A DNA stretch of 64,000 nucleotides from Candidatus Heimdallarchaeota archaeon (lineage in GTDB: Archaea; Asgardarchaeota; Heimdallarchaeia; Heimdallarchaeales; Heimdallarchaeaceae): assembly GCA_018238545.1 (NCBI GenBank), contig JABCTC010000001.1:88977-152976 (forward strand). Direction: 5' to 3'. Below the pieces are notes generated by a model. It searched no databases. It was not told the origin of the DNA and saw only the letters and a program-made list of their open reading frames with translations. The stretch's first letter is position 1. The number at the start of each line of letters is the position of its first letter. Shown in pieces: positions 8,588-17,564 of the stretch. A program made the translations under genes and the position numbers.

Positions 8588-9595
8588 GTGGAAACTCTAG
8601 TAATTGTTTTAATTGTTATATCGGTTATATTGGTTATCCTTATACTCCTACGAATTGCTTTTGTTAGATGGAAAAAATCCGCATCTAGAGTTATGGACGA
8701 TGGAGATGTAATGGAAACAGCTATGGGGAAGCTGCATTACAAACTCTCTGGAAAGGGTCCTGTGTTATTTTTTATGCATGGCGGACCGGGAGGAATAGAT
8801 CAGGCTATCTTAATTGATAGTATGATTGAGCTAGGTTATTCAATACTGAGTGTTTCAAGGCCCGGATATCTAAGAACCCCCTTTGTTCCTCTATCTTATG
8901 AGGAGCAAGTAGATCATTATGTGGAATTGCTGGACAAATTAGAAATCGATAAGGTTGTTCCCATGGGATACTCAGCTGGTGGTCCTCTTGCACTCAACTT
9001 TGCTAATAAATACCCCGAGAGAACTCATGCTCTTATTATGGAAGCTGGTGTAAGTACCGAATATAATATGCCAAGTGGAGCACCGGATTCAATTTGGATG
9101 AAACTCTTTCAGAGTAAGGGTATACAAGATTTCTTGAGCTGGCTTACCGTAATATTTGTTAGAATAGCATTCAAAATGACATTCAAGAGTATAATCAGAC
9201 TGGAAACCTCACTTGACAAAGAAAGCATAAAGAAATTTACTGATCTGGTTTCAAATGATAAGGAGAGAAGAGAGTGGATAATGAGCTTTATGGATACAAC
9301 TGTTCCGATGAGTCTAAGAAAACTTGGCTTGAATCATGATATAGACCTCTTATTTTCCATCGAGAATATTCCAGTTGATAATATAAGCGCAAAAGCATTA
9401 TTAATCTATAGTAGAGACGATAATGATGTCAAGTGGTTAAATGCTGAATATCTCGAAAGCAATCTCAAAGATTTCGAGTTAATGGAGACACACGGTGGTC
9501 ATTTCATGTGGGTAGGAGAGGATATGGATAAAATAAAAAATAAAAGAATTGAATTTTTAAAATCAATAAATTTCGCAAAATTTATAGAAATTTGA
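8588..9595 (+). CDS. Membrane-anchored alpha/beta hydrolase
   Basis: The protein (335 aa, GTG start) begins with a transmembrane segment (about residues 2-25) followed by an alpha/beta-hydrolase domain. Motifs are the oxyanion loop MHGGPGG, the nucleophile elbow GYSAGG (Ser), a candidate acid in YSRDDNDV and the terminal His in THGGHF. The fold covers esterases, lipases and proline-iminopeptidase-like enzymes; the substrate cannot be predicted. A TATATATA-like box lies about 35 bp upstream. It stands alone between the broken hydrolase and the membrane-lipid locus. Confidence 0.8.
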   Translation: METLVIVLIVISVILVILILLRIAFVRWKKSASRVMDDGDVMETAMGKLHYKLSGKGPVLFFMHGGPGGIDQAILIDSMIELGYSILSVSRPGYLRTPFVPLSYEEQVDHYVELLDKLEIDKVVPMGYSAGGPLALNFANKYPERTHALIMEAGVSTEYNMPSGAPDSIWMKLFQSKGIQDFLSWLTVIFVRIAFKMTFKSIIRLETSLDKESIKKFTDLVSNDKERREWIMSFMDTTVPMSLRKLGLNHDIDLLFSIENIPVDNISAKALLIYSRDDNDVKWLNAEYLESNLKDFELMETHGGHFMWVGEDMDKIKNKRIEFLKSINFAKFIEI

Positions 9596-9670
9596 TGAAT
9601 AAGTAATGCACAGAATTTATATTTTTATATGAAATTATTCTTTTCTAGCTCCTTTAAATACCATTTTGCT

Positions 9671-9735
9671 GATTCTTGGATAGCGATATAGCAAGAATCA
9701 AGTCAAAGACATGGCTTACAAAGAGTAGCTCTTTG
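9671..9735 (+). other. Two perfect hairpins in a 410-bp gene-free stretch
   Basis: The stretch 9596-10008 holds no gene I can support. It has an 8-bp stem (GATTCTTG 9671-9678 with CAAGAATC 9692-9699) and a 7-bp stem (CAAAGAG 9719-9725 with CTCTTTG 9729-9735), the latter followed by a T-rich run. A TTTAAATA box lies at 9653-9660. This could be a small structured RNA or the terminator of the upstream hydrolase. A 27-codon ATG frame at 9780 is not convincing. Confidence 0.35.
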
Positions 9736-10008
9736 CGTTTTTGTTTTGATTTCAATCGCTAAAAATACAGGTGAAAAATATGACTGTATCTCAAGCAAAA
9801 TTTCAATTACCAAAGAGTCCGCTCATTGGTTTTCGTCTTAATCCCAAGTATAAACACTGGTGATGGTTATAGGTTCCAACATATAAAATGGAGAGATTAC
9901 ATTCAATTATATCTCAAATAATACGGAATAAGACCATATGTAAGCGGATCAGTAGAAAGAAATGCTTTTATCGCAATAAATACATAGAAATAACATACAA
10001 AGAACTAG

Positions 10009-11049
10009 TCAAGCTCTAGATGATGGAAAAAACAATTTATTTTTCACACTTAAAGCTACCAAATGACCAATCATAGATATACCTACACCACATAAAATAT
10101 CTATAATAAAATGATGATTGAAATAGATTGCTCCTAGGAATATGGCCATACTGTAGGGAATAGTTAAATATATTGATTTTTTCCATTTTTGATGAATACA
10201 CAAGGTTGCTGATAGTGCGTAAACAGCATGAACACTAGGGAATGCTGCAAAAGAGTTCTGTTCAAATGTTCCATAATACCACGAAAAAATATTCACTCCC
10301 AAAATTTCATCAATTCTTCCTAAACCAGCTGTTATGTTTTGACTATAATCTATTGCAATATCGGGTTGAACAAAACCATATTGACTGATATACCAAGGAG
10401 CTGCAGCGGGAAAGCTCACAAAGAGAATAAAGGATAGTAATGTTACAGTATAGAATGTAATTACGAGAAATTTGAAGTTTTTCTCGTCTCCTTTAAAATA
10501 CAAGTATAATCCAAAAACCAAGGGAACAAAGGCATGTAATAGATAAATTCCACCTAAAATAAGATCAATAGGAATAGAATATAAAGTTGAATGAACCCAT
10601 TGATTAGGGGTCATTCCCCCAAAAATCCATCCAAATAATTTCATCTCTAAGAGATAGATTTCTTCTGTAAGAACACGTGGATACAGCAAATTTTCTTTTA
10701 TTTTTGACATTAACTCATAAGTAATCCAAAGTATGAAAAAAGGCAAACTATTAATTAATAATGTAATAGGGGTTTTGGAGGTTTTAAATTTCATCAAATA
10801 TAGAATAGCAGAAATAACAGCAAAAAAGAAAAAAACAACCCCCGATAATAATGAAATGAATACAAATCCTTCTCCATTTAATATAATTAAAATAGTATCA
10901 AAAAAAAGATAAGCTATAGCAAAATAAATATGATACTGTCCGCTTTTAAAATCTCGCAATATTTTCTCTGATAACAATGTTTGTGTAAGTGTTATTTCTT
11001 CCTCTATTGGTTTAGTTTCTCTACGTATTTTTGATGCCAATTCTATCAC
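10009..11049 (-). CDS. PAP2-family membrane enzyme, inositol-phosphorylceramide-synthase type (copy 1)
   Basis: This 346-aa integral membrane protein with about six hydrophobic segments carries the PAP2 catalytic motifs: PSVH (271-274) and NHHFIID (311-317, His plus Asp). It also has FPAAAPWY (213-220), typical of the AUR1/PAP2_3 branch. Family members transfer or hydrolyse lipid phosphate head groups at the membrane surface. It closes the cassette radical SAM, micro-ORF, PAP2 on the minus strand and is closely related to 17565-18617. The start is a GTG at 11049. A role in changing polar lipids is an inference from family and context. Confidence 0.82.
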   Translation of the reverse strand: MIELASKIRRETKPIEEEITLTQTLLSEKILRDFKSGQYHIYFAIAYLFFDTILIILNGEGFVFISLLSGVVFFFFAVISAILYLMKFKTSKTPITLLINSLPFFILWITYELMSKIKENLLYPRVLTEEIYLLEMKLFGWIFGGMTPNQWVHSTLYSIPIDLILGGIYLLHAFVPLVFGLYLYFKGDEKNFKFLVITFYTVTLLSFILFVSFPAAAPWYISQYGFVQPDIAIDYSQNITAGLGRIDEILGVNIFSWYYGTFEQNSFAAFPSVHAVYALSATLCIHQKWKKSIYLTIPYSMAIFLGAIYFNHHFIIDILCGVGISMIGHLVALSVKNKLFFPSSRA

Positions 11050-11108
11050 CTTTTAATATTACTTTACTTATAAAAAAATAAAAAAAATAAAAAATAATCA
11101 GTACTTCT

Positions 11109-11210
11109 CTAATATTCTTCTTCTTTTACTGATCTTTTGGTTATTCGTTTAACGCTTGTTTTTAAAGATTCTATAACTTGCTTTGTTTTTGCTTTTAATC
11201 TGTCTAACAT
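11109..11210 (-). CDS. Micro-ORF between radical SAM and PAP2 genes (copy 1, 33 aa)
   Basis: The ATG at 11210 overlaps the radical SAM stop (TAATG). A strong Shine-Dalgarno AGGAGG stands just upstream, inside the end of the radical SAM gene. The 33-residue product begins MLDRLKAKTKQVIESLK and ends in a basic then acidic tail (KRSVKEEEY). The second cassette encodes the same first 17 residues from identical DNA and then diverges. The N-terminal part would form a basic amphipathic helix. Possible roles are a membrane-binding peptide, a regulator or accessory peptide of the enzyme pair, or a modified-peptide precursor with a conserved leader. Function is unknown; evidence for translation is good. 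Confidence 0.7.
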   Translation of the reverse strand: MLDRLKAKTKQVIESLKTSVKRITKRSVKEEEY

Positions 11211-12667
11211 TAGTATTCCTCCTTTTTAATCGATTTATAATTAGTTTCTTCATCATCAATACGTTCCTCAGCACCATCCCACTCAACGTCCCAGTACCGG
11301 GGGGGTTTTAAATCAACAAATTTTGATAATTTATTAGATTCACGTCTAATTCTATCAGCTACTGGTGCCCACTCTTTGGCTGCTTGTTGACATTTATCTG
11401 TAAGATCATCAACTGATTCTTCATCAATCATCTGAGTAGATTTAGCCTTTGATTTATGCACCATCACTTTCAGTTTATCAGGATTATCAAGAAGAGGACA
11501 TGGACGTAAGTAGTTATTATTGAATGGTTGTCTACGATTATATTGTCTAAATAATGGAGATTTCAAAGATTCCAACAAACTTACATCTTTGATATTAACA
11601 TTAGAATAGTGTATAAAGGCACATGGTTCCACATCTCCATTTGCGTTGATGTGTAGGTAGCTTCTTCCTCCTGCTATACACCCTCTTGCATAATCTCCAT
11701 CGTTCCAAAAATCAATTAAGAAAATAGATTTTGTCTCTCTAAATTTCCTAACTTGATGAAACATAAATTCTCTCTGTTCTGGAGTACTCATTAATTCTGG
11801 CAAAGCATCTTTTCCAAGTGGCATATATGTAAATAACCATCCATAACTTGCACCCATCTCAATCATGTAGTCAATAAATTCTTCTGAACCTACAACATCC
11901 GTATTCTTATTGTGATAACAAGTAGAAATACCAAACAAAACACGATGCTCCTTAAGAATCTTCATGGCTCTTATTACCTTTTGATAAGTCCCCTCGCCTC
12001 GACGAAAATCAGTTTCTTCTTCAAAACCTTCCACACTTATCGCCAGAGTAAGATTTCCAACTTCAGCTAATGCAATAGCAAATTCTTCATCTACCAAAGT
12101 TCCATTTGTGAAAGCCAAAAAGACGCAATCTTGATGTTTTTTTGCTAACTTTAGAAGATCGTTCTTTCTAATAGTTGGTTCTCCACCTGAATATAGATAC
12201 CAATAGATTCCCAAATCTTTCCCTTCCATTATAATTCTATCCATTAACCTATAACTTAAGTTATCTGTTTTATCGTATTCTGCGGCCCAACAACCTTTAC
12301 AGGTTAAATTGCACGCAGATGTAGGATCCATAAGAATGGCTATAGGGACATTACACTGGTTTTCTCTCATTACTTCACGAGTTCTTTCAATTCCAACAAG
12401 TGCTGCATTCACTCCAAGATTCCGTATGAGGAGCTTCATAGTATTTGGATTTATATTTTCAAACGACTCTAGAAGAAGCTTATACATAGGATTGCTTTCA
12501 TCACGAAAAGCTTTGAGATGTTTCTTTTGATTTGGATCCGATGAAAATCGTTCAACACTTTTGATAAGTCTTGGAATATTTCTTTTTGGGTTTTTTATCG
12601 CAAATCTAGTTGCTATATTTAATGCCAATCTGTTAATTATTAAATTTTTACTCTTCATGCGTATCAT
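11210..12667 (-). CDS. Radical SAM/SPASM-like enzyme (copy 1)
   Basis: This 485-aa enzyme has the radical SAM cluster motif CNLTCKGC (Cys119, 123, 126), the SAM-binding GGEP (161-164) and a C-terminal SPASM-like set of cysteines (Cys330, Cys349, Cys390) in RGCIAGGRSYLHINANGDVE and the following PCAF. The family, with its CWAAEY motif after the cluster, occurs in archaea and Firmicutes, and its substrate is not known to me. The gene heads the cassette with the micro-ORF and PAP2 genes. Its promoter carries the 13-bp operator array at 12681-12745. By eye it is about three quarters identical to the copy at 18787-20220. Confidence 0.88.
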   Translation of the reverse strand: MIRMKSKNLIINRLALNIATRFAIKNPKRNIPRLIKSVERFSSDPNQKKHLKAFRDESNPMYKLLLESFENINPNTMKLLIRNLGVNAALVGIERTREVMRENQCNVPIAILMDPTSACNLTCKGCWAAEYDKTDNLSYRLMDRIIMEGKDLGIYWYLYSGGEPTIRKNDLLKLAKKHQDCVFLAFTNGTLVDEEFAIALAEVGNLTLAISVEGFEEETDFRRGEGTYQKVIRAMKILKEHRVLFGISTCYHNKNTDVVGSEEFIDYMIEMGASYGWLFTYMPLGKDALPELMSTPEQREFMFHQVRKFRETKSIFLIDFWNDGDYARGCIAGGRSYLHINANGDVEPCAFIHYSNVNIKDVSLLESLKSPLFRQYNRRQPFNNNYLRPCPLLDNPDKLKVMVHKSKAKSTQMIDEESVDDLTDKCQQAAKEWAPVADRIRRESNKLSKFVDLKPPRYWDVEWDGAEERIDDEETNYKSIKKEEY

Positions 12668-12680
12668 CTTTATGTTCGTT

Positions 12681-12745
12681 AAACAAACATTTCAAACGAG
12701 TATTTAAATCTATCGTTTCAAACACTTGTTTCAAACATTTGTATT
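12681..12745. promoter_or_regulatory. Tandem array of five 13-bp palindromic operator units
   Basis: Five consecutive 13-mers in exact phase are AAACAAACATTTC, AAACGAGTATTTA, AATCTATCGTTTC, AAACACTTGTTTC and AAACATTTGTATT. The consensus is AAACAnnTGTTTC, a near-perfect inverted repeat. The array covers the TATA box of the radical SAM gene (start 12667). The same motif is arrayed upstream of the second radical SAM gene next to the TetR gene, so TetR is the likely binder (inference). Confidence 0.8.
12701..12708 (-). promoter_or_regulatory. TATA box of radical SAM copy 1
   Basis: On the minus strand TTTAAATA lies 34-41 bp before the start codon, giving a predicted transcription start near 12680 and a short leader. 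It sits inside the 13-bp array, so a bound regulator would cover it. The same arrangement recurs at 20252-20260. Confidence 0.6.
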
Positions 12746-13045
12746 ATGTGTGTCTTGAAATAATTACTTTATACAAAAAACTATAAATTCAATTGAATTA
12801 AAAATTGGGTTAAACATAAGACTTTAAAAAAACTATATATCACAATATTAAAAAGCACGTTTGGACATATTTCAACGTACTTCAGTAAGATCCAAAAATC
12901 TTCAACAGCTCAAAATCATAAAAATTGGAGAACAGATTTTGAAATAAACAGTCTCTAATTTCTAGTTTTGCGATTTTCAAAGAACTGAATAATAACAAAA
13001 GAGAAAAAAATTGATTAAAAAAAGAAATAAGACTAACACATCAGT

Positions 13046-16000
13046 TTAGTCTTTTTTATTCTTGTCCTTTGTATAGTTTCTCTTAACTGTTTCCTTTGAT
13101 ATTCTCCAATATGGCCACCAATTCAGTTTCTTAAGCACCATCATAAGAGCAGGTACAAGAAACAGTCGAACTATTGTAGCATCCAAAAGAACTGCGAACC
13201 CTATAGCAAAACCTATGATTTTTAATGGCCATAACTCTGACAACATCAATGAGAAGAATGATGCTGACATAATAAATCCAGCGCTTAGAATCATTTTTGA
13301 AGTACTTTTTACAGCTTTAAATGTTGCTTCCTTGTCAGTAGCACCTTTCTCTATCTCTTCTTTGATTCGAGAAACAAGAAGAATATCAAAATCCATTCCA
13401 AGACCAAACATTGTTACAAACAGCAGTACAGGTAGAAACCAGATTATTGGCTGACCTAAACCATAATGGAAAACTAGGTTCGTTGCACCTAGACTGACTA
13501 AAACCGATAATAGTATAGTCAGTTCTAATCTAATAGGTGTGAAAAATGAACCAAGTAGAAAGAATAACACGAGGAAAATACCTACAACTGTAAATATAAT
13601 TATTATTGGTGTGTCTTCTACCATCATAGTGTTCAGTTCTGAATAAAGTGCAGTCATCCCAGTAATGTAAATTACTGAATCCTGTAAGGCTAGTTCTGCT
13701 GTAACTGCTGTACCCAGATTTGTGATCAGGTCATGTGCTACATCTAAAGCTTCTTTTCCAAATGGGTCAAGTTCCAGATATATCATCAACATTATTGTGG
13801 TATTATCATCCGAAATGTATCGATGCATTTGTTCTAAGTGAATAGTATCTGTCATCTCTGGTGGAATATATTCGCCATTAGGACGCGTTACCGTATGAAC
13901 GCTAGAAACATTGTCAAAGTTCGTTATAATATGAGATATAATGCTTTCTAGAGCAATTAATTTTGCTTCTTCAGGGAGACCTGTTGATTCATTAAGAGAT
14001 AAGGATTCATTCCATATCAAGAGTACTTGAATTGGTTGCAATTCACTTACAACAAATTCATTAGCTAATATGTTTGATCCAGTTATACTATCCATTGAAC
14101 TAGGAAGTGTTGCAGTTATATCATAGCTTTGCTCACCAGTCACACCAAAATACACAAATGGGCTGGAAACTAGTAAGAAAATGGCAATAACAACTAGAGG
14201 ATACTTCAGAGTAAAGTTTGTCATTCGTTCTAATAGGGGATTACTTTTCTCTGGTTTACTTTCATCGACCTCTTTTTTCTCCTTCTTCTCCTTCTTCTCT
14301 TTCTTACCATTTCTCCCCATTCTTGGCCAATAAATCTTGTCTCCAAGCAAATGTAAAATAACAGGAATCAAAGTTAGTGCTATAAGTAAAGAAATAGCTA
14401 TACCCAATAGTGGACCTAATCCCATTAATCTCAGCAAGGAAAACTTAGAGAATAATAAAGCTCCGAAACCAATCATAACTGTTATACCAGATGTAATTAC
14501 TGATTCGCCAATTTTCTTTGTTGTTTCTACAATTGATTTTTCTTTTGTATCACCTTTTCTTCGTTGTTCTTTATAACGAAAAATCATGAAAATGCAATAA
14601 TCTACACCTGCTCCCATCATTACTATAGACGTAATGATTACGGTATACGAAGACATCATAATAACGTTAGACATTAACATGAACAATGCATTAACAATCA
14701 TTAAACCCATACTAATTGCTATTAAAGGAAAGAAAGGTGTAAATGGTGACAAGAACACAATAACTAGCACTCCTAAAACGAAAAGTATAGACGTTATATC
14801 AGTATTTTCAAAATCAGAAGCCATTACATATTCTAAATCATACAATAATGCAAGCGTCCCAGTCAGATGTATGTCGATAGTTACATCTGTATCACTTTTT
14901 ATTTCAGCTATTTTTGCTCTAATATCTGGTGTGTAGATCCCCAAATCTATTGATTCATCCACGTCTGACAGAAATATAGCAATAACCATAGTTGAATTAT
15001 CTGAACTTATTAAACTGTAGTAAATATCTGCAGGTAAATCAGTTACTATGGTAGGATAAGGCATGATCTGAGCTATTTTCTGATCAACGAGAAGTGAAAA
15101 TTGCTGTATCATCATTGTAGTAACAATATCTAGCATAAATAATGGTGTTTCATAAAGCGAAGTTACCATTCCTTCTACATCAAAATCTTTGAAGAACATC
15201 TCTGGATCAAAATCAAAACCACTTATTGTGAAATTTTCTAGCAACGTTGAAAATGAAGCATTTACAGCTTGAGTTATTGAACTGATTAATGTCTGTTTAT
15301 AAATAATGCTTGTTTCATAATTTTCTTCTCTTAACATATATGCCATTTGAAGAAGTAATTGCTCTTCAGAACCTGGAGGTAGCAAATCAACTAATAGCTG
15401 TCCTGATTGAGTTTTCATACTTGGTTTTAAGGTAGAAAGATTACCTATCACGTTTAGTTGTGAAAGCATTCCTTGTTGAAAATCAGTCAAAATCGGATCA
15501 GAAGTTGCATAATAATCATCAAAGAAAGCATTTTGTGGAATGAAACTTGATAACCGGATGGTATCAAACGTCGCATTCAAAAGCAAGAGATAATTATAAC
15601 TTAGCGAGTTTAAGTAAGGAATTCCGTATTCTGATTCATTATACATTGCTGACATTGAAGCATTCACAACTTGAAATGCTAAAACTGAAGTCATGTTATC
15701 TGCCAAATATGGATCTGCTAGCATCGCTGGAATAACCGGAGCTAATGGAAGAGTTGACATAAGATACATATCTAAAGTAGTATTATCAAACATAGTCCAA
15801 TTATTCATAAGTACATATTCAGTTGAATTGAAAAAACCGTTTGAATATGCATTTGTTTGATTATTTGTATAATAAATGAATTTAGAGAAATCAGACCAAG
15901 CAAATAAGTAGTAAAGAGGAACTTGTTCTAATAAATCTATCAATCCTTTTGTTGTTTCATTTGCTAAGCTGATATAATCATACATCAAAGGAATTTGTTC

Positions 16001-16453
16001 AGTAAATGTAACATTTAGAAAAGTCTGTACCTCATCTAAAGTAACATTGTAAAATGTCTGTAAATCCTCTAGTACCGAATAAATTGATAGAATTGAATCA
16101 ATATAAGGATAGGCTGATTCATCTTCAAAAGTGCTTTCTAAACTCTTCACAAAATTCGTAAAGTTCTGTGATGTTAAGTCTGATTCTTCTAACCCATCAA
16201 TCACTGCTACAAAGCTACTGCTAAATTCAGGAAATTTATCCGCTAAGATATCCAATCCTACACCTGCTGGTGTTTCACCAAGAAACGCTGTTTCGTCAGT
16301 TTCAAGTTTATCACCTATATTTATAGCCCAAGGTGCTGCTACTGATGCAAGTACTATCCAAGTAATTAGGATAAACCATCGATATTTTTCTGTAATTTCC
16401 GCGATTTTTGCGAATACAGATTTACCATTCTTTTTGTTGTTGTTATTTTTCAA
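13046..16453 (-). CDS. MMPL/RND-superfamily exporter
   Basis: This 1135-aa protein has the duplicated RND layout. A transmembrane segment and large extracytoplasmic loop precede the first MMPL bundle (GAGVDYCIFMIFRYKEQ), then a charged cytoplasmic linker rich in KKEK repeats, then a second loop and bundle (GLGMDFDILLVSRIKEE). The Asp in each motif is the usual proton-relay residue. MMPL proteins export lipids and other hydrophobic molecules using the proton gradient. The start is TTG 16453 with GAGGTGA just upstream, nine bases after the stop of the winged-helix gene, so the two form an operon. The position between two PAP2/radical SAM cassettes suggests export of their lipid or peptide product. 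Confidence 0.88.
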   Translation of the reverse strand: MKNNNNKKNGKSVFAKIAEITEKYRWFILITWIVLASVAAPWAINIGDKLETDETAFLGETPAGVGLDILADKFPEFSSSFVAVIDGLEESDLTSQNFTNFVKSLESTFEDESAYPYIDSILSIYSVLEDLQTFYNVTLDEVQTFLNVTFTEQIPLMYDYISLANETTKGLIDLLEQVPLYYLFAWSDFSKFIYYTNNQTNAYSNGFFNSTEYVLMNNWTMFDNTTLDMYLMSTLPLAPVIPAMLADPYLADNMTSVLAFQVVNASMSAMYNESEYGIPYLNSLSYNYLLLLNATFDTIRLSSFIPQNAFFDDYYATSDPILTDFQQGMLSQLNVIGNLSTLKPSMKTQSGQLLVDLLPPGSEEQLLLQMAYMLREENYETSIIYKQTLISSITQAVNASFSTLLENFTISGFDFDPEMFFKDFDVEGMVTSLYETPLFMLDIVTTMMIQQFSLLVDQKIAQIMPYPTIVTDLPADIYYSLISSDNSTMVIAIFLSDVDESIDLGIYTPDIRAKIAEIKSDTDVTIDIHLTGTLALLYDLEYVMASDFENTDITSILFVLGVLVIVFLSPFTPFFPLIAISMGLMIVNALFMLMSNVIMMSSYTVIITSIVMMGAGVDYCIFMIFRYKEQRRKGDTKEKSIVETTKKIGESVITSGITVMIGFGALLFSKFSLLRLMGLGPLLGIAISLLIALTLIPVILHLLGDKIYWPRMGRNGKKEKKEKKEKKEVDESKPEKSNPLLERMTNFTLKYPLVVIAIFLLVSSPFVYFGVTGEQSYDITATLPSSMDSITGSNILANEFVVSELQPIQVLLIWNESLSLNESTGLPEEAKLIALESIISHIITNFDNVSSVHTVTRPNGEYIPPEMTDTIHLEQMHRYISDDNTTIMLMIYLELDPFGKEALDVAHDLITNLGTAVTAELALQDSVIYITGMTALYSELNTMMVEDTPIIIIFTVVGIFLVLFFLLGSFFTPIRLELTILLSVLVSLGATNLVFHYGLGQPIIWFLPVLLFVTMFGLGMDFDILLVSRIKEEIEKGATDKEATFKAVKSTSKMILSAGFIMSASFFSLMLSELWPLKIIGFAIGFAVLLDATIVRLFLVPALMMVLKKLNWWPYWRISKETVKRNYTKDKNKKD

Positions 16454-16462
16454 AATTTCACC

Positions 16463-17326
16463 TCATTTTTCCCCTATGCAAACAAGAATCTCAGCAAAAT
16501 CGCCTACAAAACTCGATTTAGGAAATATATCTTGCATTAATTCTTGAAAATCCTCTCGTCGAAATTGATTTGAATCTATGTTCAAATCCTTTTTTATGGG
16601 ATTCAAATCCCCAATAAATGAAATCATGCTTTGTTCAAGTATACTATAAAAGTATCTTACTTCAACTAACATAATCCGACCCTTCTTCTTAAGCACTCGT
16701 TGATATTCTCTGAGCAGTTTTTGGTAACATTTTGGTTCATGAAAGCCAAGAGAAAAGAAAGAGATTATGAGTGAGAAAAAGTCATCTTTGAGAGGTATTT
16801 CGTCGTATGTAGATTTTATGGTTTCATATCCCTCCAAGCTGCTATAACTGGAAAAAGACATCTGAAGGTTAAATGGTCTAATATCACTCTCAAGAATCTT
16901 TTGGGTGAATAGTTGTTGAAGGCTTGGATTAGATAAGATCATATCCGGTGCTACAATTGCTAGATTTCCCTTATCAAAATTCTTAAAGTTTTCTTCAATA
17001 ATCATCCCGATTTCAATAATGAACCTGTCAACTATTGTTGGAATAAAATAATCAAAAGCTGTTTTCATTGATTCTGTTATAACCATGCGACCTTCGTCTG
17101 TAACATTCACAAAAGCTTTATGACCTGCACCTTCACGTTTTTCAATTGATATCAGCCCTTCTTTTTTTAATCTGTCGAACATTAGATAGAAAGAACTAGA
17201 GGGTTTATCTTTTAAAAAAGGAAAAATATTCTGTAATTCTTTAATTATTGCAGTTTTATACTTTTCCTTCTTCAAATTAACAATCTTAAGTATCTCTAAT
17301 TCTTTCCAATTAAGAGAAGGTTTCAT
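16463..17326 (-). CDS. Winged-helix (PadR-like) regulator with methyltransferase-like C-terminal domain
   Basis: Residues 1-80 form a PadR/MarR-like winged helix (WKELEILKIV, with a wing near EKREGAGHKAFVNVT). The rest, about 180 residues, resembles a class I methyltransferase core from strand 4 on (IPLKDDFFSLIISFFSLGF, then LLREYQRVLKKKGRIMLVEV), while the glycine-rich SAM loop is not evident. It may be a ligand-sensing relic rather than an active enzyme. It precedes the MMPL exporter in an operon and probably controls it. A perfect inverted repeat sits 33 bp upstream. Confidence 0.65.
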   Translation of the reverse strand: MKPSLNWKELEILKIVNLKKEKYKTAIIKELQNIFPFLKDKPSSSFYLMFDRLKKEGLISIEKREGAGHKAFVNVTDEGRMVITESMKTAFDYFIPTIVDRFIIEIGMIIEENFKNFDKGNLAIVAPDMILSNPSLQQLFTQKILESDIRPFNLQMSFSSYSSLEGYETIKSTYDEIPLKDDFFSLIISFFSLGFHEPKCYQKLLREYQRVLKKKGRIMLVEVRYFYSILEQSMISFIGDLNPIKKDLNIDSNQFRREDFQELMQDIFPKSSFVGDFAEILVCIGEK

Positions 17327-17358
17327 TGAGTAGAAAAGTTTTAGCAGTTATAAAAACA

Positions 17359-17376
17359 TTTCCATATTTCTGGAAA
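17359..17376. promoter_or_regulatory. Inverted repeat upstream of the winged-helix/exporter operon
   Basis: TTTCCA, six bases, TGGAAA form a perfect palindrome just upstream of a TATA-like TTATAA (minus strand, about 17349-17355). This is a plausible autoregulatory operator for the adjacent winged-helix protein. The motif differs from the 13-bp TetR-type units. Confidence 0.4.
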
Positions 17377-17564
17377 TATATTTACGGATGTATGAGTAAT
17401 TTTTTCCATTTTTTAGTTTAAACGATTCGGTTAAATAAGGTGGCCAACTAAAAAATTTAATGATATATAATCAATGTATTTTATCAGAAATTTAACAAAG
17501 TGTATTGTTCAAATGAGAGTCTTGCTATATCTTATCGAAGGATAATCATATTTTATATTAGCAT

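Noticed and set aside
9780..9863. 27-codon frame in the 9.6-10 kb gap
   Set aside because: It has no ribosome-binding signal, no paralogue and no conserved feature, unlike the micro-ORFs at 11109 and 18685.
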